A stretch of DNA of 64,000 bases, taken from assembly GCA_052078155.1 (NCBI GenBank), contig JBQJBP010000002.1, forward strand, positions 248,001 through 312,000, given 5' to 3'. The stretch comes from CAXBMB01 sp052078155. Its GTDB lineage: Bacteria > Pseudomonadota > Alphaproteobacteria > Kiloniellales > DSM-21159. A program made the translations under genes and the position numbers. This document shows, in pieces, positions 37,316-47,788 of the stretch (position 1 is the stretch's first letter; every line of letters starts with the position of its first letter). The notes beneath the pieces are model-generated. The model was given only the letters and a program-made list of their open reading frames with translations. It ran no database searches and was not told the DNA's origin.

Positions 37316-38626
37316 CTAGGCCCCCAGGAGATGGGCAATGACAGCGTTGAGACGGGTCCGCCCGTCCAGGGTCGCCACAAGCCGGTCTCCGTGATCTTCC
37401 AGATAACCTGCCGCCAGCAGGTTGTTCAGGGCGTGGGGCTCAATCTGGCGATCCAGGCTCTCACCCGTTTCCTGCAAGACATTTGCCCGAAAGAGGCCTT
37501 CTTGAAGGCGCAGGCCCATGATCACCTGCTCTTCAAACCGGTCCTGTTGGTCCAGGCTTTCACGGCTGCGCGTGGCATGCCCGGCCTGCTCCACCGTTTG
37601 CAGCCAGATCTCAGGCGCCCGATGTTGCCGCGTGGCCACCTTGCCGCCCGGTCCTTTGTTGTTGCCCGCTTGGGCCAGACGCCCGTGCGCACCAGGACCG
37701 ATGCCCACGTAGTCCCCATAGCGCCAGTAAGTCAGGTTATGCCGACACTCCTGTCCGGCGCGGGCGTGATTGGACACCTCGTAAGCCGGCAACCCGGCAG
37801 CGATCAGGGTTTCCTGTGTGGCTTCATAAAGAGCAGCGGATTGCGGCTCAGGCAGCTCCATCAGTTCCCCCCGGCGCCGGCGACCGTGAAAGACCGTGTT
37901 TTCTTCAATGGTCAACTGGTAGAGCGACAGATGACTGGCCCCCAGGTCCAGCGCCTGGATCAGTTCCCCGGCCCAGTCCTGCGGTCGCTGATCCGGGCGG
38001 GCGTAAATCAAATCAAAGGAAAAGCGCGGAACAGACCTTTCCGCCAGCTTCACAGCGGCCAGAGCTTCTGACAGGGAGTGCTCCCGCCCCAGAAAGGCAA
38101 GATCCCGGTCATTGAGAGCCTGAACGCCGATGGACAGGCGGTTGACCCCGGCCAGCGCAAATCCTTTGAATTTGTCAGCTTCTGCGGAGGTGGGATTGGC
38201 TTCCAGACTGACTTCCAGGCCCTCTGCCAGATCCCAGTAGTTGCCCAGACTGTCCAGCAAGGCAGCAACGGTTTCCGGCGGCATCAGAGAGGGTGTCCCC
38301 CCGCCAAAGAACACCGACGTCAGACGGCGGCCTTTCGTTTGAGTCCCGAAATGATCCAGCTCCTTCAGCAAGGCTGCCCGCCAGCGGGGCTGGTCTATCT
38401 GCTCGCGCACATGGCTGTTGAAATCACAGTAAGGGCACTTGGCTTTACAGAAGGGCCAATGGATATAGAGGCCGAACCCCGGATCCGGCACCTCAGGCTG
38501 TGTTGCCTCAAGCTGCGTAACCTCAAGGGACGATCCGGCTGGCAGACCTGGCACGGTGTCCGGCCCAGACAAAGCGCTACTCCTCAGTTCCGGCCGTAAG
38601 CCATGCCAGGAACTGGTTGAAGGCAT
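37316..38626 (-). CDS. hemW: Radical SAM heme chaperone HemW
   Basis: Radical SAM protein of the coproporphyrinogen oxidase-like family; HemW members carry heme rather than oxidise coproporphyrinogen. The 436-residue protein has the cluster motif C60-x3-C64-x2-C67 (FCKAKCPYC) preceded by GLYIHWPF, then FFGGGTPSLM and the NHARAGQECRHNLTYWRYGD segment typical of HemW. HemW lacks the extra N-terminal Cys of true HemN, and none is obvious here. ATG at 38626 overlaps the end of rdgB by 50 bases; an internal GTG at 38551 would remove the overlap. The order rph-rdgB-hemW is conserved. Confidence 0.92.
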   Translation of the reverse strand: MPSTSSWHGLRPELRSSALSGPDTVPGLPAGSSLEVTQLEATQPEVPDPGFGLYIHWPFCKAKCPYCDFNSHVREQIDQPRWRAALLKELDHFGTQTKGRRLTSVFFGGGTPSLMPPETVAALLDSLGNYWDLAEGLEVSLEANPTSAEADKFKGFALAGVNRLSIGVQALNDRDLAFLGREHSLSEALAAVKLAERSVPRFSFDLIYARPDQRPQDWAGELIQALDLGASHLSLYQLTIEENTVFHGRRRRGELMELPEPQSAALYEATQETLIAAGLPAYEVSNHARAGQECRHNLTYWRYGDYVGIGPGAHGRLAQAGNNKGPGGKVATRQHRAPEIWLQTVEQAGHATRSRESLDQQDRFEEQVIMGLRLQEGLFRANVLQETGESLDRQIEPHALNNLLAAGYLEDHGDRLVATLDGRTRLNAVIAHLLGA

Positions 38627-39233
38627 CGGCGCGGTGGCTCATGCCATGTTTGGCCTGGGGATCCATCTCCCCAAAAGTGATGTTATGTCCGGTCGGCTGG
38701 AAAACCGGGTCGTAGCCAAAGCCCTGATCCCCCTTTGGCGGCCAGACCAAGGTGCCGTCAACACGGCCTTCAAAAGAAATCAGCGACAGGTTTTCGCCCG
38801 CTCCCTCCGGCCGGGCCAGAGTGAGGACGCAGTAGAAGGAAGCTGAGCGGTCTTCTTTCCCGGTCAGCCCTTCTTCGACCTTTTGCATGGCCAGGTTAAA
38901 GTCCTTCTCAGGACCGGCCCAGCGGGCGGAGTAGATCCCCGGGTCCCCGCCCAGAGCCGAAACGGAAAGGCCGGAATCATCGGCCAGACAAGGCAGGCCA
39001 CAAGCCAGGGCCGCCGCTCTGGCTTTCAGCTCTGCATTGGCCACAAAGGTTTTGCCGGTTTCGTCAGGTTCGGGCAGGTCAAGAACAGAGGCTGACACCA
39101 CCTCCAGCCCCAGAGGGGCCAGCAGCTCAGCAATCTCCCGCACCTTGCCCTGGTTGTGACTGGCAATCACCAGCTTGGGCCCACCGATCTTGTCGATCAG
39201 CGCGGCAGAGGGGGCGGGAGAACTTTGCGTCAT
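38577..39233 (-). CDS. rdgB: XTP/dITP pyrophosphatase RdgB (HAM1 family)
   Basis: Removes non-canonical purine triphosphates (XTP, dITP) from the nucleotide pool. The 218-residue protein has the signature SHNQGKVREIAELL at the N-terminus, ADDSGLSVSALGG with the catalytic Asp, and GFGYDPVFQP followed by TFGEM. ATG at 39233 has AGGAAAG upstream; a TTG 11 codons earlier is also open. Lies between rph (55 bases) and hemW (overlapping). Confidence 0.94.
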   Translation of the reverse strand: MTQSSPAPSAALIDKIGGPKLVIASHNQGKVREIAELLAPLGLEVVSASVLDLPEPDETGKTFVANAELKARAAALACGLPCLADDSGLSVSALGGDPGIYSARWAGPEKDFNLAMQKVEEGLTGKEDRSASFYCVLTLARPEGAGENLSLISFEGRVDGTLVWPPKGDQGFGYDPVFQPTGHNITFGEMDPQAKHGMSHRADAFNQFLAWLTAGTEE

Positions 39234-39287
39234 GACGTCTGCTTTCTTTCCTGAAGGGTCTTTCAAACCGGTTGAACTGATGCGGGA

Positions 39288-40007
39288 TCAGCTCAGACCC
39301 AGCGCAGCCCGCTGTGCCTGAACCAGTTCGGAAATCCCCTTGTCCGCCAGGGTCAGAAGCTGATCCAGTTCCTGGCGGGAAAAGGCCACGCCTTCAGCTG
39401 TTGCCTGCACTTCCACCAGATCGCCCTTGCCGGTGAGGACAAAGTTGGCATCGGTATCGGCTTCGGAATCTTCCGCATAGTCCAGATCCAGAACCGGCTG
39501 ACCCTGATAGATCCCACAGGAAATGGCAGCAACTTCACTGCTGAAGGGAATGGTTTCAATCACGCCCATTTTCTGCAGATGGGCAAAGGCCTGATACAGC
39601 GCCACATAGGCACCGGTGATGGACGCCGTGCGGGTGCCACCATCGGCCTGCAGCACGTCACAGTCCAGACGGATCTGCCGCTCACCAAACCCGCTGAGGT
39701 CCGTCACGGCCCGCAGGCTGCGGCCAATCAGACGCTGGATTTCCTGGGTACGACCCGATTGCTTGCCACGGGCGGCTTCCCGGTCCATGCGGGAATCTGT
39801 GGCCCGGGGCAGCATGCCGTATTCAGCGGTGATCCAGCCCTTGCCGCTGTTGCGCAGCCAGCCGGGTACCTTCTCCTGAACCGAGGCCAGACAAAGGACG
39901 TGGGTATCGCCGAATTTAATCAGGCAGGAGCCTTCAGCGTACTTGTTTACGTCCGTTTCAAGGGTGACCTGTCGCAGTTGGTCGGCTTGACGTCCACTGG
40001 GGCGCAT
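39288..40007 (-). CDS. rph: Ribonuclease PH
   Basis: Phosphate-dependent 3' exoribonuclease that trims tRNA precursors. The 239-residue protein begins MRPSGRQADQLRQVTLETDV, the standard RNase PH opening, and contains GKGWITAEYGMLPRATDSR and the QTIRLDCDVLQADGGTRTAS-like segment (here RQIRLDCDVLQADGGTRT). ATG at 40007 matches the family; the upstream 50 codons are unsupported. Divergent from hrcA. Confidence 0.95.
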   Translation of the reverse strand: MRPSGRQADQLRQVTLETDVNKYAEGSCLIKFGDTHVLCLASVQEKVPGWLRNSGKGWITAEYGMLPRATDSRMDREAARGKQSGRTQEIQRLIGRSLRAVTDLSGFGERQIRLDCDVLQADGGTRTASITGAYVALYQAFAHLQKMGVIETIPFSSEVAAISCGIYQGQPVLDLDYAEDSEADTDANFVLTGKGDLVEVQATAEGVAFSRQELDQLLTLADKGISELVQAQRAALGLS

Positions 40008-40362
40008 AGAGGCTCTCGCTTTGTATATCGGCGCAGGTCCTGCGCGGCTGCGCCCACCATCTGATTGGGCTGCCGGAAGTTGAACCTGCAGAGGGTTGAA
40101 AGAAGACGGGCAAGCTACCCCGGCTGTGCCATCAGGTCCAGCAGGCCTTTTTGACAAGTGAGTCCCGCCAAAGGGTCATTCGATGCATTGAAAGTACCCA
40201 GCCCTTGAATTACATCGAAGGGACGGTGTCTACTAACGTTCTGTGCACCTTGCCCGACAAGCGGTGAACCTGCAGCGGCCGCACATCTTCAGGTCTGCTG
40301 AGGCAGCAGGTTTGGCTAAGACAGACTCTCACCCTTTTGGGTCAAGGAAATCAACGGAGACC
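40008..40362. promoter_or_regulatory. Divergent promoter region between rph and hrcA
   Basis: 355 bases with no gene. No CIRCE element (TTAGCACTC-N9-GAGTGCTAA) is present. TTGAAT at about 40206 followed by a weak TACTAA at about 40233 could be part of an hrcA promoter, but spacing is poor. Confidence 0.3.
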
Positions 40363-41445
40363 ATGGCAGATCTTCACTCCCTCCAACTTGGAAAACTGGC
40401 GGAAATAGAAGCGTTGGATCAACGCTCCCGCGATATTCTGCGGTTGGTGGTGGATTCCTATGTCCAGACCGGGGCCCCCGTGGGGTCACGCACCCTGGCG
40501 CGGGCCATGGGCATGTCCTTGTCGCCCGCCACGGTGCGCAATGTCATGGCTGACCTGGAACATCTGGGCCTGCTGGTTGCCCCCCACACCTCTGCCGGGC
40601 GTCTGCCGACAGACCAGGGCCTGCGCCTCTACGTGGATGGCCTGCTGGAACAGGGCAACCTCAGCCAGGATGAGCGGGAGAAGATCGCCGGGCAATGCGC
40701 CGGTGCGGGACACAGCTCCACCACAGAGGTGATGGAAGAAGCCTCCTCTTTGCTCTCAGCGCTCAGCAACTGTGCCGGCCTGGTGCTGGCGCCGAAACGC
40801 GAAGAGCCGCTGGAGCATATCGAATTCGTCTCCCTGGGCCCCGGACGGGTCCTGGTCATCCTGGTCATGGCGTCCGGTTCCGTTGAGAACCGGGTAATCG
40901 ATGTTCCTATGGGCCTGCCGGCCTCCTCCCTGATTGAGGCCTCCAACTACCTGACCCATCATCTGCGCGGCCGAAGCCTGAGCGACGCCCAGAAGGTTGT
41001 GCGTCAGGAGCTGGATCAGCAGAAAGCCCAGCTGGATGCCCTGACCAAACCACTGATTGAAGCTGGCCTGGCCAACTGGACCGGCAACAGCCCGGTCGGC
41101 GGCGGTGATCTGATCGTGCGCGGGCAGGCTCAGCTGCTACAAGATGTCCAGGTCATTGAAGATTTGGAGCGGGTACGCCATCTCTTTACCGCATTGGAAA
41201 AGAAGGAAGCCCTCCTGAAGATGCTGGACCTGACCGAAAGCAGTGAAGGGGTCCAGATCTTCATCGGCGGTGAAAACGAGCTGTTCAGTCTGGCAGGCTG
41301 CTCCATGGTGATTGCGCCCTATGCCAACAGCCAGCAGCAAATCGTCGGGGCAGTTGGGGTCATTGGCCCGACCCGCCTGGACTACGCAAGAATTATTCCC
41401 ATGGTCGACTACACCGCCAAGGTGGTATCTGACCTTCTGCGCTAA
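40363..41445 (+). CDS. hrcA: Heat-inducible transcription repressor HrcA
   Basis: Represses heat-shock genes, typically groESL, by binding CIRCE. The 360-residue protein has an N-terminal winged helix (about 15-95: RSRDILRLVVDSYVQTGAPV, then SPATVRNVMADLE and HTSAGRLPTD) and a GAF-like dimerisation region. ATG at 40363 has GGAGACC upstream. Its expected target groESL is not in the window, and I found no CIRCE site here. Followed by grpE after 65 bases. Confidence 0.95.
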   Translation: MADLHSLQLGKLAEIEALDQRSRDILRLVVDSYVQTGAPVGSRTLARAMGMSLSPATVRNVMADLEHLGLLVAPHTSAGRLPTDQGLRLYVDGLLEQGNLSQDEREKIAGQCAGAGHSSTTEVMEEASSLLSALSNCAGLVLAPKREEPLEHIEFVSLGPGRVLVILVMASGSVENRVIDVPMGLPASSLIEASNYLTHHLRGRSLSDAQKVVRQELDQQKAQLDALTKPLIEAGLANWTGNSPVGGGDLIVRGQAQLLQDVQVIEDLERVRHLFTALEKKEALLKMLDLTESSEGVQIFIGGENELFSLAGCSMVIAPYANSQQQIVGAVGVIGPTRLDYARIIPMVDYTAKVVSDLLR

Positions 41446-41510
41446 CCAAACCCCAGGCCTGCGCCACTGACCCAGTCGGCAGCCGGGCAAGAGAAGTTAC
41501 TGGATAAGTG

Positions 41511-42170
41511 ATGTCTGAAGACAAAAACGAGCAACAGCCCACCGAAGAAGCTGCAGCAGCCGCGGAAACATCCGCCGCAGCCAGCGGCGCAGACGCCGCC
41601 CAAGATCCCGCAGCAGACGCCGCGCCGGATAGCGAGCAGCCCCAGGATCCCAAAGACGCGGAACTGGAAGCCCTGCGCCAGGAGGTTGCTGAACTGAAAG
41701 ACCGGGCTTTGCGGGCCATGGCTGAAACGGAGAACATCCGCAACCGCTCCCGCCGGGAACGGGAAGACAGCCGTAAATACGCGGTGGCCCCTCTGGCCAA
41801 AGACATCTTGTCTGTCGCAGACAACCTGGCCCGTGCCATCAGTTCCGTTCCTGCCGAAGCCGCGGAAGATCCCAACGTCAAGGCTCTGCTGGAAGGCGTG
41901 TCCATGACCGAAAAGTCTCTGCAGGACGCCTTTGCAAAGCACTTCATCGGACGCATTGAAGCCATTGGCGAAAAGCTGGACCCTCACCGCCATGAAGCCA
42001 TGTTCGAGGTCCCCGACCCCAGCCAGCCTGCCGGAACGGTGGTTCAGGTCTTTGAAGTCGGATATGCCCTGCACGACCGCCTGCTGCGTCCGGCCCGGGT
42101 CGGTGTCGCCAAAGGCGGCCCTGCAGCCGCGCCTGCGGAACCCGGCGGGTCCGTCGATACCAAAGCCTGA
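41511..42170 (+). CDS. grpE: Nucleotide exchange factor GrpE
   Basis: Releases ADP from DnaK. The 219-residue protein has an acidic, Ala-rich disordered N-terminus (about 1-45), a long coiled coil (about 46-110, RALRAMAETENIRNRSRRER) and the C-terminal beta domain (DPHRHEAMFEVPDP, GTVVQVFEVGYALHDRLLRP). Probable operon with hrcA. A GTG one codon upstream is in frame; ATG is preferred. Followed by a strong terminator. Confidence 0.95.
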   Translation: MSEDKNEQQPTEEAAAAAETSAAASGADAAQDPAADAAPDSEQPQDPKDAELEALRQEVAELKDRALRAMAETENIRNRSRREREDSRKYAVAPLAKDILSVADNLARAISSVPAEAAEDPNVKALLEGVSMTEKSLQDAFAKHFIGRIEAIGEKLDPHRHEAMFEVPDPSQPAGTVVQVFEVGYALHDRLLRPARVGVAKGGPAAAPAEPGGSVDTKA

Positions 42171-42210
42171 GTTTTTTTGACCGGGCAGGAATGGTGTCTG
42201 ACAAGAGAAA

Positions 42211-42235
42211 TAGGGGAGCTTCGGCTCCCCTTTTG
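42211..42235 (+). terminator. Rho-independent terminator after grpE
   Basis: Stem AGGGGAGC / GCTCCCCT with a TTCG tetraloop and four T. Confidence 0.88.
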
Positions 42236-42248
42236 CGTTCAGAGCCCT

Positions 42249-42299
42249 GGAGCATGACCGCTCTTATCAGAAGCGCTTTGCGCTTGGACCGAAACCGTC
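42249..42299 (+). repeat. Dispersed intergenic repeat, left half only
   Basis: GGAGCATGACCGCTCTTATC then AGAAGCGCTTTGCGCTTGGA and CCGAAACCGT, matching the first 51 bases of the copies at 25018 and 35617. The similarity stops exactly at the alkB stop codon on the opposite strand, so the element is truncated or the gene's 3' end replaced its right half. Confidence 0.72.
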
Positions 42300-42909
42300 A
42301 CGCTGTCACACGTCGCAGGGTCAGGTTAATGCGTCCGTGATTGGGCAACAGGGTCGAGCTGCCAAAGAAGACCTTGTCGATGCCGTGATAGGCCAGCCGC
42401 GCCTCGCCGCCCAGAACCACCAGGTCCCCGGAATTGAGGGTCACGCTTGAGGTCGGCCCCTTTCGGGAAAGGCCGCCCAGCCGGAACCGGGCTGAATCCC
42501 CCAAAGAAACCGACAGAACCGGCGCCGTAAGATCCTGCTCATCCCTGTCCTGATGCAGCCCCATCCTGGCCGTCCCGTCGCCGTACCAGTTTACAAGACA
42601 GCATTGCGGGGCTTTGGCACAGCCCGTCACCTCCTGCCAGAGAGCCAAAAGAACCTGCGGGATGGCGGGCCAGGGCTGTCCGGTCTCAGGATGATGGTCC
42701 TGATAGCGATAGCCCGCTTTGTCAGACACCCAACCCAAAGGACCCAGATTGCTCATGCGGACGGAAAAGGGCCGGTTGCTGCGGGGCATGCGCGGCTGAA
42801 AGAGCGGTGCCTGGGACAGCAGGCTGCGCAAAGTCACCACCAGAGCTTCCTGGTCAGCTCTTGCCAGGTGTTCCGGCAGATAGCGAAATCCTGTCAGGGG
42901 CTCAGTCAT
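42298..42909 (-). CDS. alkB: AlkB-type 2-oxoglutarate/Fe(II) dioxygenase (DNA/RNA demethylase)
   Basis: Oxidative repair of alkylated bases, by family. The 203-residue protein shows the iron ligands HQD (in GLHQDRDEQD) and a distal His (AYHGIDKVFF), and the 2-oxoglutarate-binding NLTLRR at the C-terminus (GRINLTLRRV). ATG at 42909 overlaps the upstream gene's end by 8 bases; the frame extends further upstream without support. Its stop codon sits at the edge of a truncated repeat. The gene pair interrupts the grpE-dnaK interval on the opposite strand. Confidence 0.9.
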   Translation of the reverse strand: MTEPLTGFRYLPEHLARADQEALVVTLRSLLSQAPLFQPRMPRSNRPFSVRMSNLGPLGWVSDKAGYRYQDHHPETGQPWPAIPQVLLALWQEVTGCAKAPQCCLVNWYGDGTARMGLHQDRDEQDLTAPVLSVSLGDSARFRLGGLSRKGPTSSVTLNSGDLVVLGGEARLAYHGIDKVFFGSSTLLPNHGRINLTLRRVTA

Positions 42910-43180
42910 CGACCCGGGGGTCGCCTGAAGTTCCGGTTTGCGACAGGGCTTTTTCGCCTGCAGAGCGCCGCCGGTTCTTTCGATCCCGCCAGCGCTGCAG
43001 GTAGTAAGCCGCCGCAAAGAGAACCAACAGAAAAAGACCGGCGGACTTTACCGCTTCATTCTGCCAGACCAGATCGCCCAGCAGGATCAGCGCACCGGCC
43101 AGCAAGAGGCCACAGGCCAGGGTCAGACGCAGAGAAAAGGACCCCTGATCTGATCTGCTGCTGTTTTGCTCGTTCCGCAT
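42902..43180 (-). CDS. Small two-helix membrane protein translationally coupled to alkB
   Basis: A 92-residue protein, MRNEQNSSRSDQGSFSLRLT, with two hydrophobic segments (about 20-38 and 47-63) and a basic, polar C-terminal tail (RWRDRKNRRRSAGEKA). GGGAGG lies six bases before ATG 43180, a strong site. The stop overlaps the alkB start by 8 bases. I do not recognise the family. A role linked to AlkB is suggested only by this overlap. Confidence 0.68.
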   Translation of the reverse strand: MRNEQNSSRSDQGSFSLRLTLACGLLLAGALILLGDLVWQNEAVKSAGLFLLVLFAAAYYLQRWRDRKNRRRSAGEKALSQTGTSGDPRVDD

Positions 43181-43393
43181 TGGCACCTCCCTGTCCTGCC
43201 AGCAGTTTGCCGCTCCGGGTCAGCAAAATCCAACGGCAGTTTTTGTTGAGGGTTTTTTGGCCCCAGGACGCAAAAATCCTGCACCTGCTACTCAGAATGG
43301 GCAATTTTCAGTGCAAAAAACCTCCGAAAAGAGCTCTTTGCAAAAAATCGCAAAAAAACCGCGTCATTCTGACCCACTCATTGTCGGAGTCGT

Positions 43394-43421
43394 CTTGCAG
43401 TATCGGGCAAAAAGCCTATAT
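43394..43421 (+). promoter_or_regulatory. Probable RpoH (sigma-32) promoter of dnaK
   Basis: CTTG at 43394-43397, exactly 17 bases, then CCTATAT at 43415-43421, a close match to the alphaproteobacterial RpoH pattern CTTG-N17-CYTATNT. It leaves a leader of about 160 bases before dnaK. The rest of the gap 43181-43591 is AT-rich with no gene. Confidence 0.75.
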
Positions 43422-43591
43422 ATCCGGCATACCAAAAGAGACGCGCCTGTCACAGATCCGAACAAATCGCTTGCTCGATGAATTTGGAAAGAAGGACGCG
43501 CGCTTAGATAAGACCCCAAGGGACTCCAACGGGTGGTGCTTGAAACAAGGCCGCCGCTAGAGAGTCTGCTGCCAAGAGAGGTAATATAAGC

Positions 43592-45517
<1,926 letters not shown>

Positions 45518-45536
45518 CGGTCAACGCGACAGCAAA

Positions 45537-45566
45537 AAGGGGGCCGATGACCAATCGGCCCCCTTC
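45537..45566. terminator. Strong hairpin between dnaK and dnaJ
   Basis: Stem AGGGGGCCGAT / ATCGGCCCCCT with a GACCA loop. On the plus strand only two T follow, so it may be an attenuator or RNA-stabilising hairpin rather than a full terminator; on the minus strand it ends in five T. The rest of the 283-base gap before dnaJ has no gene. Confidence 0.6.
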
Positions 45567-45800
45567 GCGGTCCAAAGACAAGACCTCCCAGAGCTTCATT
45601 GTTTTCCAGGGAACCGGCCCCCGGTTTCAGAGATAAGAGGACGATGGCTCTTTTCACCAGTTTGGAGGGTGAGGCAGCAAGCGGTTTGAAACGAAGGTGT
45701 TTACCTGACTGCTGATCACACTCTGGAGCCGGACAAAAACAGGGAACAGGCCCGAGCCTTCCCGTCCTGCTCAAAAAAAGCGCGAGATTGATTTCAATCC

Positions 45801-46949
45801 ATGGCAAAGCAGGACTATTACGAAACACTCGGCGTTGCCAAAGACGCAGACGCGGCAGCCCTGAAATCGGCCTACCGCAAGAAAGCGATGCAATTTCACC
45901 CGGACCGCAATCCGGATGACCCCGAAGCCGAAGTCAAATTCAAAGAAGTCAACGAAGCCTACGGCATTCTCAAAGATGAGCAGAGCCGGGCCGCCTACGA
46001 CCGTTTTGGCCATGCGGCCTTTGAAAACGGAGGCAACGGCCAGGGACGACCGGGCGGCGGTCAGGGCGGTTTTGACTTCTCCGGCTTTGCAGACATTTTC
46101 GATGAAATGTTCGGTGATTTCATGGGCCAGGGCGGTGGACGCCGGGGCGGCAGCAGCCAGGGTGCTGATCTGCGATACAACATGGAAATCACCCTGGAAG
46201 AAGCCTTTGAAGGCAAGGACGCCCAGATCCGTGTGCCCGCCTCCATCTCCTGTGAGGGCTGTGAAGGCACCGGGGCCGAAAAAGGCAGCAAGCCTGTGTC
46301 CTGTACCACCTGTGGCGGCCGCGGCCGGGTCCGGGCTCAACAGGGCTTTTTCACCATTGAACGGGCGTGTCCCTCCTGCCAGGGCCAGGGCCGGGTGATC
46401 GAAAACCCCTGCGGGGAATGCAGCGGTGCCGGTCGGGTGGTGAAGGAAAAAACCCTGCAGGTGAACATTCCTGCCGGGGTGGAAGATGGAACCCGCATCC
46501 GCCTTTCAGGCGAAGGCGAAGCCGGTCTGCGCGGGGCGCCTCCGGGTGACCTCTACATTTTCCTGTCCCTGCAGCCTCACCGCCTGTTCCAACGCGATGG
46601 CGCCAACCTCTACTGCAAGGTGCCCATCCCCATGACCACGGCGGCCCTGGGCGGGTCCGTTGAAGTCCCTTCACTGGATGGCAGCCGCACCAAGGTATCC
46701 ATTCCCGATGGCACTCAGAACGCCACCCAGTTCCGCCTGCGCGGCAAGGGCATGCCCGTACTGCGGTCAGCGGCCAAAGGCGACCTTTACATCCAGGTAT
46801 CCGTCGAAGTGCCGGTCAAGCTGACCAAACGCCAGCGCGAGCTGCTGAAGGAATTTGACGAGGAAGTGGGCGGTCACGCCAAACACAGCCCGGAAAGCCA
46901 CGGCTTTTTCAGCCGGGTCAAAGAGTTCTTCGAAGACCTCACCGACTAG
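45801..46949 (+). CDS. dnaJ: Co-chaperone DnaJ (Hsp40)
   Basis: Stimulates DnaK ATPase and delivers substrates. The 382-residue protein has a J domain (about 1-70 with the HPD motif in MQFHPDRNP), a Gly/Phe-rich region (about 75-120) and four zinc-binding repeats CEGCEGTG, CTTCGGRG, CPSCQGQG and CGECSGAG, followed by the C-terminal peptide-binding domains. This is the complete type I architecture. Separated from dnaK by 283 bases. Confidence 0.97.
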   Translation: MAKQDYYETLGVAKDADAAALKSAYRKKAMQFHPDRNPDDPEAEVKFKEVNEAYGILKDEQSRAAYDRFGHAAFENGGNGQGRPGGGQGGFDFSGFADIFDEMFGDFMGQGGGRRGGSSQGADLRYNMEITLEEAFEGKDAQIRVPASISCEGCEGTGAEKGSKPVSCTTCGGRGRVRAQQGFFTIERACPSCQGQGRVIENPCGECSGAGRVVKEKTLQVNIPAGVEDGTRIRLSGEGEAGLRGAPPGDLYIFLSLQPHRLFQRDGANLYCKVPIPMTTAALGGSVEVPSLDGSRTKVSIPDGTQNATQFRLRGKGMPVLRSAAKGDLYIQVSVEVPVKLTKRQRELLKEFDEEVGGHAKHSPESHGFFSRVKEFFEDLTD

Positions 46950-46985
46950 CCGCCTCCGGGGGCAATTGGTCCGGTAGGAAACGAC

Positions 46986-47017
46986 AAAAACGGCTGCCTT
47001 TCAGGTGGCCGTTTTTT
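46986..47017 (+). terminator. Rho-independent terminator after dnaJ
   Basis: Stem AAAACGGCTGCCT / AGGTGGCCGTTTT with a short loop and a six-T run; the A-run on the other side could let it serve the convergent gene ending at 47033. Confidence 0.85.
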
Positions 47018-47032
47018 CTGTGCAGGCCAGGA

Positions 47033-47581
47033 TCAGCCTGAAACGGCAGGAGCCCTTTTCTCCCACTCCGCCCGGGTGAGGGAAAAGAAGGGCAGCGTTT
47101 CACCGTAAGCGAAGATGTCATCGCGGCGGATCAGACCCATCTTGGTCAGCACCTTTTGAGAGGCCGCATTCCCGGGATCTGTCACGGCGGTGATCTGCTC
47201 CAGGTCACTAACCGCAAACCCGTGATTGAGCGCCAGCCGTCCCGCCTCAGTGGCAATGCCTTTTCCCCAGGCTTCCGGCCCATAGCGATAGCCCAGCTCA
47301 ATAAAATCCGTGTCCGGTAACGGACAGTAAAAGACCATACCCAGCGCCTGTTCGGGCGCCGTCTTGTCGGACACCACCCAGGTGCCCAAACCGGGCAGGC
47401 AACCGCCCGCTGAAATCCAGCCCCGGTACCGCTCCCGCAGGTCTTCGACCGGCAGTATGTCGCCAATGTACCGCATCACCTGCGGATCCTGGCCCCAGCG
47501 CACCATGTCCTCCAGATGACGTTCAGCCAAAGGCACAAGCAACAGGCGGGGGCTTTCCAAAACAGGCAGATCGGTGGTCAT
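47033..47581 (-). CDS. GNAT acetyltransferase, RimJ/RimL-like
   Basis: A 182-residue acetyltransferase beginning MTTDLPVLESPRLLLVPLAE, the RimJ/RimL/SpeG opening, with the acetyl-CoA loop YGPEAWGKGIATEAGRLALN and the NAASQKVLTKMGL motif. Members acetylate protein N-termini or small molecules; the substrate is not predictable here. AAGGAGAGA upstream supports ATG 47581. It is inserted in reverse orientation between dnaJ and dapB. Confidence 0.85.
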   Translation of the reverse strand: MTTDLPVLESPRLLLVPLAERHLEDMVRWGQDPQVMRYIGDILPVEDLRERYRGWISAGGCLPGLGTWVVSDKTAPEQALGMVFYCPLPDTDFIELGYRYGPEAWGKGIATEAGRLALNHGFAVSDLEQITAVTDPGNAASQKVLTKMGLIRRDDIFAYGETLPFFSLTRAEWEKRAPAVSG

Positions 47582-47788
47582 GGGGCAGTCTCTCCTTTCT
47601 CGACATCCGGCAGTGTTATCAAAGATCACGACTCTTTTGCAGATTGTTTCCCCCGGTTGTTGGCAAAGTTGCTCGACAGAAGGGGGATGCCTCGGCTAGC
47701 TAATGCCGAAGCAACACTGACGATCAGACACCGGTTCAACCGGAACACAAGCCAGGCTTGTACAGCCCTGCCGTAAGGAGAAGACAAA

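Noticed and set aside
40008..40362. Search for a CIRCE operator upstream of hrcA
   Set aside because: No TTAGCACTC..GAGTGCTAA or close variant present on either strand.
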